From the NCBI GenBank assembly GCA_018806985.1, contig JADANN010000452.1, positions 310,001 to 374,000 on the forward strand: DNA of 64,000 bases, in the 5' to 3' direction. Under the pieces are notes generated by a model. The model was given only the letters and a program-made list of their open reading frames with translations, did not search any database and was not told where the DNA came from. The position numbers and the translations under genes are program-made. Source of the DNA: Angiostrongylus vasorum (lineage: Eukaryota; Nematoda; Chromadorea; Rhabditida; Metastrongylidae). Positions within the stretch are counted from its first letter, which is position 1, and the number at the start of each line of letters is the position of its first letter. Positions 1 to 64,000 of the stretch are shown piece by piece.

Positions 1-272
1 ACTTTAATTAGTTGGTAAGCTTCTCTGACAAGCCATTGACACTTATCTTTCGTCCTTTTTCGTTTGAAAAAAAAAGTCCGGCTCTTGGAATAAGATCGTG
101 AAATTTAAGAAGCCTCTCTCTGCATCTTGCCCAGACTTCTCGTTCGCACCCATTTCAGAGACAACAATGTCATCGTCGTTACCATCCAGAAGCTATGTAG
201 AAGGCACGTTTTTTTCAATGGATGAGGTTTTAGCAGTAATTTTCTGAAATTACTACCCAGGTTTTGCTTCAG

Positions 273-54516
<54,244 letters not shown>

Positions 54517-55550
54517 GTTTTTGGATCAGAGGTCGATGGTGAGTATGATTTGGAACCGGCCAAAGCGTTGGTGCAGGGCGACTTGAAAAAATTTTCCGAG
54601 AAGATTGATTTCTATTGGAGATTGGCTGATATCCAAGTACGACAAGAACGTACTGGTTCACCAATGTGTTCTTAAAGTAGCTGCATATATAAAATGTTTC
54701 CGTCAGACCAACTTCTCTCGCTTGATGTGTGACTGTGAGGGCTGTTTCATTGTGCGTTAAAGCTTGTGCGTGCTTTAATCGTTGTCTTCTCATGTGCAAA
54801 GCTCCAATTGTAGTTGGTTTAAGGTCGTTAAGGTTCTAGGTTATAACATTTGGGTAGCATTATATTTACCGAAAATCTGTACGCTTCCGAATATCTGGAG
54901 GTTTTCTATCAATCTTGCAGTTATGTCATAGGAACAAGAAAATTTCGGAAGCGTTCTGTCGGATCAAAACGAGTTTCAGTTTCATAAATCACTATATCTT
55001 GTTAAAGCAATCACTCTATTCAGTTGATGAACATTTTCTCTTACCACTTATTGCCTGAGCTTTTTCTTCTTTTTGAATGGAATGTAGAATAACAGACCAT
55101 GTAAGATACCAGTGCTAAAAATTCTAGTCGTGTTGACCAATTTTAGGTTTATGATAGGAATGTAGAGTAACAGGATGCTACTTTCCGTGTTTGCTCAGTA
55201 GTTTTCGGATCTCTGAACGGACATTTGAGATTCGTTTTGGAGTTGAGATGAGTTTAAGTCAAAGTCATCTTTGTTGTGTTGCTTTATTTCCTCTCCATGC
55301 CTAATACTGTAACAACTATTATCGACTGTATCAGTGATCTTCCTTTTATTCTGTGAATGTTCCTACGGAGTTTTTATATTCGGCTGTCTTTTTCACTGTG
55401 ATATGTAGTTTTCGTTATTAAATTATTGATACCATTTGCTTTGGTTGTTGAAGAGATGTGAGATCCCTTGATATTTCATCGCTCGATATCGGATTTAGTT
55501 TGAAACTGCAATATTATACAGATGGATTTTCGTAGATTGTAGATAGTTGG
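54517..55550. other. VPS13 3'UTR / intergenic
   Basis: Follows the VPS13 stop. No AATAAA close to the stop; an ATTAAA lies near 55420. No repeat identified. The ATG at 55551 is preceded by a possible splice acceptor (GATTGTAG). Confidence 0.5.
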
Positions 55551-58500
55551 ATGGAGAATTTTGTAATGCATCATTTAGGTGGATTGATTTGTTCAGTAAC
55601 ATCTTTTAGATCTAGGCTTACATCCATTTTAAAAATGGCGCTACCTTATTCTACTTATCAAACTACTAGATATGACCGTTTTCTGCTGAACTTTCCTCAG
55701 AGTACAGTTAATGTTTCTGTTATATGCATTGACTTAAATGCATACTAGACCGGAAATGTGGCATTATACCTGGTACATTCGGGACAGAGATGATTTAGTT
55801 GGTTTTCGACCAGAGCAGTGGTTAGTGATACACTCTGTCAGCAAGCAAAGTGCTGGTTCCATCCGTTTCCACGACTTTTCTCCAGTACAACTGGGAACTG
55901 CTTAGTTCGGCTACCTCAGACATTGCAGGGAGGATCGACTCGACCATAATTCTGTGGCATTCATAAAGAATACGAAAATCTGAAGCAGCAGCCCAAAGAA
56001 CACGCGAAAAGTTGGAAGACTTTTGTGGACGATGAATGCCGGGAGAACGAATCGAACGCAACTGGTGAAATGCGCACAGTTGATGTGATGACGGGTATTG
56101 TAAAATAAAACTTAGTAGAAGAGACTTTGCTCAGTCGTTTTAAGAGTGTGTACAGTTTTACGTTCATTCAGTTTCTGTTGTTTTTAGTACTTAATCCTCC
56201 GGAATTGAAAACGAAAAGTAGGAATGAAAATGTTCGAAATATGAGCCTTGAAGCGAAAGAACGGAAAACTTGCGTTTCATGGTATCCAGAAAGAGGGGAT
56301 TTGTGTTTTATCTATTAAGAGGAGGTTCTCTTGTTGGCTCTCCTAACGTTTTACGGCGTCATCCTGGCTGGGAGGTGTTCCTGTGTATTGGACTGCGATG
56401 TATAGTGGGTGATTCATCCCCTAGCAAGGCTTCGGAAGCTGAGAAGGAGTCCGATGTTTCCATTAGGAAGGCTAAGAGTGAACCAATACCAGGATCCACC
56501 ATCGTCCTGGTATCAAGGTCGCATGGTGGCAAATCTCTCTCTGATCCACAAGGACGGCGACAACCTGTGTTGATGACGATCTAAAGCAGACTTTGGCTAG
56601 GCTGACCTCGGGATTCCAAGGGACCACAATGGGTTAATCAGCGAATCTCCGAAAAATGGAGATTGTGCTGGGACCCGCACAACCAGTGAGGATGGGCCAC
56701 TCAAGCATCAAGGATCAAGTAAGTACCTTGTTGGCAGAGATCTATTGATTTATTTGAACTACTAAAGCTCAATATGAGCTGGGAGAAAGAGGTCTCTGAA
56801 GGTCATTATTTACTCACTGTACGTGTTGAAATCAATGCACGTCAAAGAGAATGTGCTAATTAAAAGTGTATTATCTCCTATGGAAGTTAATTAGTTGAAA
56901 TAAAAAGCTGTACAATTTACAGATCGTGGTCAGTAAAGTAAGGTTTCCTACCTTGTGATGAATGTTTCTCCCTTTTTTGAAGCCACTAAGTAGTTCTTGT
57001 TCTTCTTCCGTCAGTTCTTACATCTCTAACAGAGGTGCCTATCTACCGGTTTTAGGTTTAAGAAAGTTGTTTGAAGAAAGCTCGAAAAAGGCTTGAAAGA
57101 GCGTCCACATCATTATTATGATAGGGTGAAGTCTCTTCGATAAAAATGTAATATCACCAGGTCCTCAAACACTTTGGCTAGTGTGAATTACTGGTAGTTA
57201 TTAAAAAGAGTTTAGAGGCGCGTGAAGCGGAGTGGTCGGAGGCGCCCTGCAATACACATGGGGGCGATCCCGCCCCTTGGGGCCACTAAACCCTCCATCC
57301 CTCCGCGGTCGGCAAATTTGTACCAGAATTGTCTGGGAGAGCAGCAGCACCGGGTCGATACATCAGTAGACCACCGCGAGTCATTGTAAAGCCCAGATAT
57401 GCATTCAATCACCTCCAAACGATGCGTAGTGAAGACGAATGAATGACGCATCCTTGAGGGATTGATCAACGCAGAGAACTTATATCCGTTTATTGGAAAG
57501 CAAGATTTTTTGCGAATATATTGTAATACGAGTAATATCGTTTGCCTTACTCGTAAGTATTTAGCAGGTGATGTGTTCAAAGTTGATCAAATAGACGGTC
57601 AAGCGGTTTTTCCCAAAAATTGGTCATCAGGGTTCAAATCCTTCCAACGGTTTACTGCCTCATCGTGGATGGGAGGTGTTCCTGGATGTCGGACTGCGAT
57701 GTACAGCGAGGGGATTCGTCACCCCGGCAGGGTCTCCCAATCTGAGAAGGAGTACGGTGTCTCCATCAGGAAGCCTAGCTAAGTGTAAACCAATACCAGG
57801 ATCCGCCACCGTCCTGGTATCAAAGTTGCATGGTGTCAAATCTCGCTCTGATCCACAAGGGCTGCGGCTGCTTGTCGTGGTGACGACCTGGGGCAGACTT
57901 TGGCTAGGCTTACCTCGGGATTCCAGGGAACCACAATGGCTTAACTAGCAAATTTCCGATAAATGGTGATTATGCTGGGGCTCACACAACTAGTGAGGAT
58001 GGGCCGTTCAAGTGTCAAGGGTTCAAATTCCGACGGCAAATTCTTTTTAGCGAACTGTTATAGCTGCCACGGTTAAAGCAACGCTTTGATTATATACTAG
58101 TATCTAGAGATGGTCTCATTACCGCTTCTTAGTTTTTGTTTAGGTAATCTGGATCTTCCGTCCTTTTATGAGCTTAAAGCCAAAGAAGCAACTTGGCTTT
58201 CGAGTATTCGTGGGTTCCTGTATCTTCACAACGATCACTATAGGTACCGTAACTTGAGACTTATGCAATGACTGTTCACTATCATAACTAAATCTGTCTT
58301 CATAACTCAAAATTCTTAAGTGTTGTTTGAAAACTTAACTCTGAATAGTTCATGAAAGAAAAGAATCTTTTAAATTGAGAACAAGACTCATTGGACTTTT
58401 TGATTAATAGAAGGTGACGCATGTAACGCAGAGGCCAGAGGCGCCCTGCAATACACTCGGGATCGATCCCCCGCCCACCAGACTCACCAAGCCTGCCGTC

Positions 58501-59097
58501 ATTCGTGGTTTGGCAAATTGGTACCTTGTCTAAGAGGATAGCAGCACTGGCTCGATACATCAGTAGGCCACCGCAAGTCATTGTAAAGGCCAGATATGCA
58601 TTCATTCACCTCCAAGAGATGCTTAATGAAGTCGAATTCATGGCGCATCCCTCAGGGGATTGGTCAACGCCGGGAGCTTGATCTTTTATCCTTTACTAGC
58701 TTTATAGAAACTCCTATAATGATGATTTGTGAAATTTGTATTAGTTGCTGAGAAGTAGCATTTGGTCATTGTCAGAAGGATTTTTTTCTTTATTAGGTCA
58801 TTGTGAGCTGAAGGTGCACACCTTATTTTAGTTCTTTAAGAAATCAATGACGATAGATATTTTCATAGTCCGATGACTTGACTGCCATTCTGAAGTCGTG
58901 TAATGAAATCAACCAGATGCTAACGGCTGAACTGTTCCTTTCCAGCTCTCGTTCTATGGGATGAACGTCAGCAACGGGAGCGACGTCAGGAAGGAGTCAA
59001 ATATCGACTGAAATCGATTCAACAGAAACAGAATATGCAAGAATATGAAGAGCAACGACAGAAATACGAGGAATATAGGAAGGCACACTCTGGCTAA
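55551..59097 (+). CDS. Unrecognised 104-residue charged coiled-coil protein, 4 exons
   Basis: Exons 55551-55578, 56188-56217, 58144-58248 and 58946-59097 are joined with GT-AG introns in perfect phase (0/+1, 2/+1, 2/+1, 2/stop). ATG at 55551; TAA at 59095-59097. I do not recognise the family. The middle part reads LPSFYELKAKEATWLSSIRG and YLHNDHYRYP; the last 50 residues are highly charged (WDERQQRERRQEGVKYRLKS, EYEEQRQKYEEY) and should form a coiled coil. No signal peptide or membrane segment is visible. It lies about 1 kb downstream of VPS13 and 1 kb upstream of a GST-like gene, all on the same strand. Introns hold family B, C (twice) and A (twice) repeats. The two tiny first exons are the weakest part; the last two are solid. 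Confidence 0.5.
55815..56113 (+). mobile_element. Family B tRNA-like SINE, diverged
   Basis: AGCAGTGGTTAGTGATACAC, AGTGCTGGTTCCATCC, GGGAACTGCTTAGTTCGGCT and GAACGAATCGAACGCAACTG match family B; a ~60-bp piece after box B is missing. Ends in TTGTAAAATAAAAC just upstream of exon 56188. Confidence 0.8.
56346..56722 (+). mobile_element. Family C repeat
   Basis: TAACGTTTTACGGCGTCATC ... CCAATACCAGGATCCACCAT ... ACCAGTGAGGATGGGCCACT, tail ATCAAGGATCAAGTAAGTAC. In an intron of the 104-residue gene. Confidence 0.9.
57216..57485 (+). mobile_element. Family A SINE
   Basis: GGCGCGTGAAGCGGAGTGGT start, body (GGTCGGCAAATTTGTACCAG, AGACCACCGCGAGTCATTGT) and 3' end GATTGATCAACGCAGAGAAC. In an intron of the 104-residue gene. 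Confidence 0.88.
57641..58018 (+). mobile_element. Family C repeat
   Basis: CCTTCCAACGGTTTACTGCC ... CCAATACCAGGATCCGCCAC ... CTAGTGAGGATGGGCCGTTC. Flanked by GGTTCAAAT(C/T)C on both sides (57630 and 58019), a likely target duplication. Close to a family A SINE that ends at 57485. Confidence 0.9.
58415..58690 (+). mobile_element. Family A SINE
   Basis: GACGCATGTAACGCAGAGG start (box A altered), box B GATCGATCC, complete body and GGTCAACGCCGGGAGCTT end. In the last intron of the 104-residue gene. Confidence 0.87.
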
Positions 59098-60054
59098 CCT
59101 GCTGTTCCATAAGTTTTCATTGTTTGACGTTTTACATAGTTGTTTTCTCTGCATTTTGATTTGTTACAGACTGAGGTGTGAACTGTTTTTTAATGTTATA
59201 TAGGTTTTATTTTTTTCAGTATTTCCACTTTGTTATCCTGGTAGTAGGAACTTTTGAAAGATTCCCCTTCACTGTTATCAAGGTGTTTGCCTAGCCGTGA
59301 TCTTACGGCTATAAAGTGTATTATTTCGTTAACAAGAACTTCTGCAAGGTCTTCTGTCTATTATCAAGGTATTTCCAATTATTTATTAGATTAACACTAA
59401 GCAGTTTTTGCGTCCGTGAGTTCAAGGCGATAAATTGATTCTCGTAGACGATGAAATAGCATAAGGACTTGCTGATGAGGAGAGCTTGTTTAATTCATAT
59501 GTAGGGCATATTGGCTGGTAAGACTTGATTTCAATTCATGGTGCCTGCGGTGAGAAATCAAACGTAGGTTGAGTAGTAGTCAGGCTAGTCACGGCATCGA
59601 AGAAAAAGTATTAGACATTTTACATTCTCTTTTGTCTGGGCTGGTAAGATGTAGAAATAGTTGTGGGATGATGTGTATAACGAGTAGAGAAGGCAGTGAT
59701 AAAAGCAATAATTTAGGAAAAGACAACTAAAGGGAACTAGGATAGGGAATGAAACGCGGTAGGATAGGTATAATTACGTTGTTGTGTGAGAGGGGAAGCG
59801 AATCAATTGGGAAATGAAGATAAGAGAAGTTAATGAAGTGAAAAAGGAGAACGGTTGAAAGGAAGAAGACGACGGTCTTAAGGTGAATGTGATCGGTTTT
59901 CCAGAATGGTTTCCTAATGGTTTGTGGGAACACTTCTCTCAATAAGCTCTGCTTTGTGGTCTTGATGTTAATGCTTCAAGTGCAAGATTAATGTTCAGGG
60001 TTTGAGTTCTGGGAAATAACTTGAGGTTGCCTCTTCTAGAAAGTGATAAGTGAG
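59098..60054. other. Intergenic between the 104-residue gene and the GST-like gene
   Basis: No exon or repeat family recognised. CTCTTCTAG at 60031-60039, 15 nt before the ATG at 60055, is a plausible cis- or trans-splice acceptor. Confidence 0.5.
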
Positions 60055-63000
60055 ATGCAGGCGTTGTGGTCAATCAGTTACCTGGTGATGAAACCATTAG
60101 CTGCTTCGAAGAAGGTACTGGAGACCTTGAGGTGCGTCAATCTATGGATCGTATCTAGAATTCATGGCAAAATATCTGACATTTCAGTTTTGATTTGTTT
60201 CTTAGGTCTCACTCACAACCTTTATTCGTGATGTTGGTTCGCCTTTGAATGTTAGAACATGTTTCATCCCGCTCAGTGACTAGTTTGAGTCGTCATGTAT
60301 AGTCTTCAGTTCTGTGAGAAAAAAAAATTGGACCAGGATTGCTTTTGGTTCATACTTGGTTAGGTTACGAGCATTTGCAAAAAAAGGATTTTAAGAACAA
60401 TGAGAAGAAGTAGAAATGTAAATTCATCAAAATAGTAAGTAACACAATTCCCAGGTCGTACTCTGGTGCTGCTTTGATGAAAAACAATTGGAAACCGGAT
60501 ACAGTTTATCTCTGTCAATTTCCTCGTTCGCCAGTGATGCCAAATGTGTCACCATTTTGCCTAAAAGTTGAGACATTTCTTCGTGTGAAGGACATAAAAT
60601 ATGAGGTTTGCTGGATTGAAATGAATTTGTTGAAAGTTTTGTAAGCCAACTTTCATTTAACCTCGGTATGAATGTTCAATGTGATATTGTCATTAATGAC
60701 CCAATACGAAGCTTTTTTTTTCAAAACGGCTAATGTTTTGGTGCTTTCGCCTTTATCAGAGTAACAATGAATTGACTCTATTGTCCACATCCATTTATTG
60801 TTGCGATGTGGGTCTTCATTGTCTCATCGAGCTGAATTCAGTGAAGGGAGCACCGCTCGAAGGAAGTAACACCTCACTCGGCAAGTAATCTTTCGACAAT
60901 GAGGATCCAAATTGAAAAAAAAATAGCTGTGGACAATCGAATTGTATCACGAGGGCTCTGATGGAGGCGCTGTGAACATTCGAGTCGTATCGTTGGGTCT
61001 CTGATCAAAGCGAAACCACGGAGGTGTTAACGGAGTAAATTTTAATAACAACCTCATGTTCATTCTTCTGTAAAAATGAGGCTTGTGAACGTTGTCGCAT
61101 ACCGGTCAAGGTTTCAATGAAGTAGGATTGTATCCATAATTCCAGCAGTACGCCCTAATTCCATTGATACTGTGGTGTCAGTTGTGCGTGATTTGTACTA
61201 AGTTGTTTCAGAGTGTTTTTTACACCGGATGGCCTGTCTTTTCCCACCGTGTACTTGTCTATTGAACATATGTACCTTGAATTGATTTTTAGAACGAGAA
61301 ATAATTAAGGTTTTTGGCAACTGTGCCAGTTTTCGTCCAGGTTATTGGTGGGTTTCGACAACGATCTTCGCGTGGATTGCTTCCATTCATTGAGTTGAAT
61401 GGGAATCAAATAGCCGATTCGCAAGTCATTATTTGGGAATTGCAAAGGCACTTCAAAATTGAGGCATGTTCCATCATTGCGGCTGCAGGCTGCACTTATT
61501 CTTCCATTAGTTTTTGATTTGTTTTGATTCTTTAGGGAGACCTCTTCTATAGCATGAGTGACATTTCCTCTTAGGTATTTTGCAGATTACATCCAAATTT
61601 TTACATATATTGGTAGGAACTCGATGTTACGAATATTATAGTATCTACTACTCACATGTACTTCTGAAAGTAAGCGAGTGGTTTAGCATTTTCTTTTATT
61701 TCAGGATGATCTTACTGCTGTAGAGAGAGGTACTGCACGTGCACTGGAACGTATGGTCGACGTGAGCACTTTTTAGTAAGTGTTTTCAAACTGCGCGTTC
61801 AATATACATACATAGTAACTGTATACGCAAATGCATCTACCGACTAATCGCAGTAGGGATTTTCGGGTTTGGGGCTGCGTCGTAGCACAAAGAATTCATC
61901 AGGGCAATCATCCATGCTACGAAAAATTGATGTTTCTGAAAAATCGATGAACATGTTGTGACAATAAACCTATATCACAGCGGGGTCCAACGTGCTGCCC
62001 GTGCCTATTAGATTGTTCGAAAAATAGCGTCGGACTTGTAATTCTGTCTTTATTCTATGTGTGTTTTAGCAATAGTTTTTGTTGCATGCTGAGCTACGAC
62101 ACGTCATTTAAAAGCTGGTTTTATGCATTTTCAGTGTAATTTAGCTGTAATATTTGTTTCTGACAAGTTCTAAGGATTATAAATGTAGATGTTAGAAGCG
62201 AAATTTCGATAAATTTATTTCTACGAGTTGGAACTCTGACGTGAAGAAGCTCGAAAATAGCTGCTGAACTAGTTGAACGTCAATCAAAGAATTAGTGCTA
62301 AGGTGTCATCGGCGCTTCTCTTGCGCAGTTAGAACGATCTGTTTCTCGATCGTATTATGACGTTCGTCGAGAAATGGATCCTCTATGATTGCAGCGCGAC
62401 GTAACTCTCAGAACATCTCAAAGACGAAATTGCACCGAAGGAAAGCCATGCGGTTTGCTGGCTTCCTGCTTGTTTAGTCCATCGTGGATTTCTGAATCCG
62501 TTTAAAATGATTATGGCGAAAAAGTTGGTCCACCCAGAAACGAAAAGGAGCAGAAACTTCAACGGCGGCTCCTGGGTCAAGGGAAGGCACCTAAAACTTT
62601 CTCGTCAAAAGCATTTAGAACGACGTTATGACAAGTATGTGATGCAGTATTTATGTCTTGAGCGAGGAAACCCACTAACTGCTCTCATACAGGAAGGCGA
62701 CGAATTGAATTTGCTAGTGCTCGAACTAGTCGAGATTGAGAGGACTACGGAAGAGCTAACGTGAGATATAAGTGCTTTCCAAAACTGATTAATATTTAAC
62801 GCATATAAAGCACTGTTGTGAGGCGGAATTTATGTTGTGCTTGATTCTATCTAGTAGCGTCCATTTCCTTCGTTTGTGTTGCATTTTAAGGTATCGAAAA
62901 GAAAAACATATGTATCACTCAATGAATTAATCAACTAGAGGAACAAGAGTTTTCTTCTATATTTCCAGCTGTTTATTACAAGATAAATGTGTATTGAATG

Positions 63001-63620
63001 GACCTGCCTTTGTGAATCGGTCTGTCAGCGGTGTTCCACTTCCGACGTTTGTCACAAATTTCATGGGAAAACGTTTCTCAGAAACTGTAAGTGCATCCTT
63101 TTCTACCACTTAGTTGATTTATTTAACCATTTTTGTCATTTTGGAGAGGTGCTGCAACATTGATATTATGTATTCTTTATTGAGAAATTGCACACTTATT
63201 TGGTGTGAACAAGAGGCTTACGAGTATATGATTTATACATTTTGGTGTTAATCACTTGAGTTCTTCACCATTACACCGAACAATTAGTGATTTAGTGATT
63301 TATTCACTTTGACTGGTTCACTTAAGCCCTTACTCGAACATACGATTCTTTGCTTAAAAGAGCTGATTTAATGCAGTGGAATATACTGATCTATGCTTAT
63401 TCACTTACGACATTCATGGTCGGGTAATATTAAAAATGTGCATTATTTTATGTTTGCATTTGATTATAAATGTAATATTTTCTAGATTCGAAGACGTGTC
63501 AATGGCGTATTAGGAAGGATTTCTAGAGAAGAATTAAAGGAATTATTGCGACGTGATATCCAGGCGATCGACGATGTTCTTCAGGATAAGAAGTTCTTGT
63601 TTGGTCCTAAAATGACCGTT
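60055..63620 (+). CDS. GST/metaxin-like protein (failed-axon-connections / CDR type), 3'-partial
   Basis: Six exons found: 60055-60131, 60455-60605, 61341-61463, 61705-61775, 62969-63086 and 63486-63620, all phase-consistent; the gene continues past the window (donor GTT|GTGAGC). Exon 2 has VYLCQFPRSPVMPNVSPFCL and KVETFLRVKDIKYE, the N-terminal thioredoxin-like fold of this GST-related group; exon 3 has LLPFIELNGNQIADSQVIIW (the 'LPfielnGxxiaDS' glutathione-site-like element). Exons 5-6 carry FVTNFMGKRFSE and a helical GRISREELKELLRRDIQAID with FLFG, matching the C-terminal helical domain before the 'D-a-x-x-f' N-cap that would lie outside. The N-terminus (LWSISYLVMKPLA) may be a membrane anchor as in C. 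elegans CDR proteins. Intron 3 appears to use a GC donor (GAG|GCATGT). A mariner remnant sits in intron 4. Catalytic activity cannot be judged. Confidence 0.82.
60660..60860 (+). repeat. Family E copy, diverged
   Basis: CTCGGTATGAATGTTCAATG, CAAAACGGCTAATGTTTTGG, TGCTTTCGCC and TTATCAGAGTAAC align with the copies at 26110 and 63790. Between exons 2 and 3 of the GST-like gene. Confidence 0.6.
62008..62510 (+). mobile_element. Mariner remnant in intron of the GST-like gene
   Basis: A possible left terminus TTAGATTGTTCGAAAAATAG follows a TA, resembling the inverted terminus of the mariner at 10540. About 330 bp downstream the + strand reads EKWILYDCSAT, like the catalytic 'DEKW-I-L-Y-D' box of mariner transposases (first Asp lost), and then LVHRGFLNP. 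No right terminus was found; the 85-codon open stretch 62507-62764 that follows is unexplained. Confidence 0.5.
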
Positions 63621-63789
63621 GTGAGCTAGTCGATGCATTTTACCCTTTGTTTAGATGTCTCTAACCCCTTGATGACGTTTTTTTCTTTGAACAAACATTT
63701 TTATATCTAACTGTTGTAAGAGTATGTTTAAACTGGAATATTATGGTATAACCGGTTGGCCTTACTGTAATTCCAGACACCATCTCGAC

Positions 63790-64000
63790 CACTTTATAAA
63801 CCGATTTTCCACTAATCTCAGTATGAATGATCAATGTACCTTCATTCATTGACGAGCTAACACGAATTTGATAAAATAAACTGTTCGGCTAACGTTTTGA
63901 CGCCTTCGTTTGCTCAGAACCGATGACACGAGTCGACATCCACATTTCTTCCGAGGAAGACGAAGACGTCAAAACACTAGCGTTTTTTTAAAGTTTATTT
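63790..64000 (+). repeat. Family E copy at the window edge
   Basis: CTCAGTATGAATGATCAATG, TTCGGCTAACGTTTTGACGC and, inverted, GACGTCAAAACACTAGCG. May continue past the window. Confidence 0.65.

Noticed and set aside
62507..62764. Exon of the GST-like gene
   Set aside because: Exons 61705-61775 and 62969-63086 join in phase with a continuous family reading; this frame has no match and follows a mariner remnant.

Overview
The window is AT-rich, intron-rich animal DNA and looks like a clade V (strongylid, hookworm-like) nematode. The evidence is short ag-terminated introns with TTTCAG-type acceptors, a mariner closest to the hookworm 'bandit' type, an RTE-clade retrotransposon and very dense tRNA-derived SINE-like repeats. 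The species assignment is an inference; no search was run.

Coding content is all on the + strand. (1) Positions 273-54516 hold most of one giant VPS13 gene (bridge-like lipid-transfer protein, VPS13A/C type) whose 5' part lies left of the window. About 50 exons of 18-325 nt were found by reading open stretches between AG and GT signals. Almost all neighbouring exons join in phase, and the reading runs from the beta-groove repeats through the VAB (SHR-binding) domain, with its conserved Asn positions, to the ATG2/VPS13 C-terminal region and a stop at 54514-54516. (2) Positions 55551-59097 hold a four-exon gene for a 104-residue charged coiled-coil protein that I do not recognise. (3) Positions 60055-63620 and beyond hold a GST/metaxin-like gene of the failed-axon-connections/CDR type, cut by the right edge.

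The non-coding DNA, mainly VPS13 introns, is a repeat graveyard. Family A is a tRNA-derived SINE of about 280 bp with perfect A and B boxes and 12-13 bp target duplications. Family B is a second tRNA-like family of about 370 bp. Family C is about 370 bp and ends in a splice-donor-like GTAAGTA tail. Family D consists of palindromic two-armed elements with a tRNA-like module in each arm. Family E is a GCCGAAACGTT-type inverted repeat. There is also a 3 kb dead RTE LINE with two further fragments, one nearly complete mariner in a (TA)n tract, two older mariner remnants, and many long (TA)n arrays. Families A-C lie overwhelmingly in the sense direction of the host gene.

The three genes have unrelated roles as far as can be told: membrane-contact lipid transfer, unknown, and GST-fold. 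They share only strand and spacing of about 1 kb, so co-transcription is possible but unproven.
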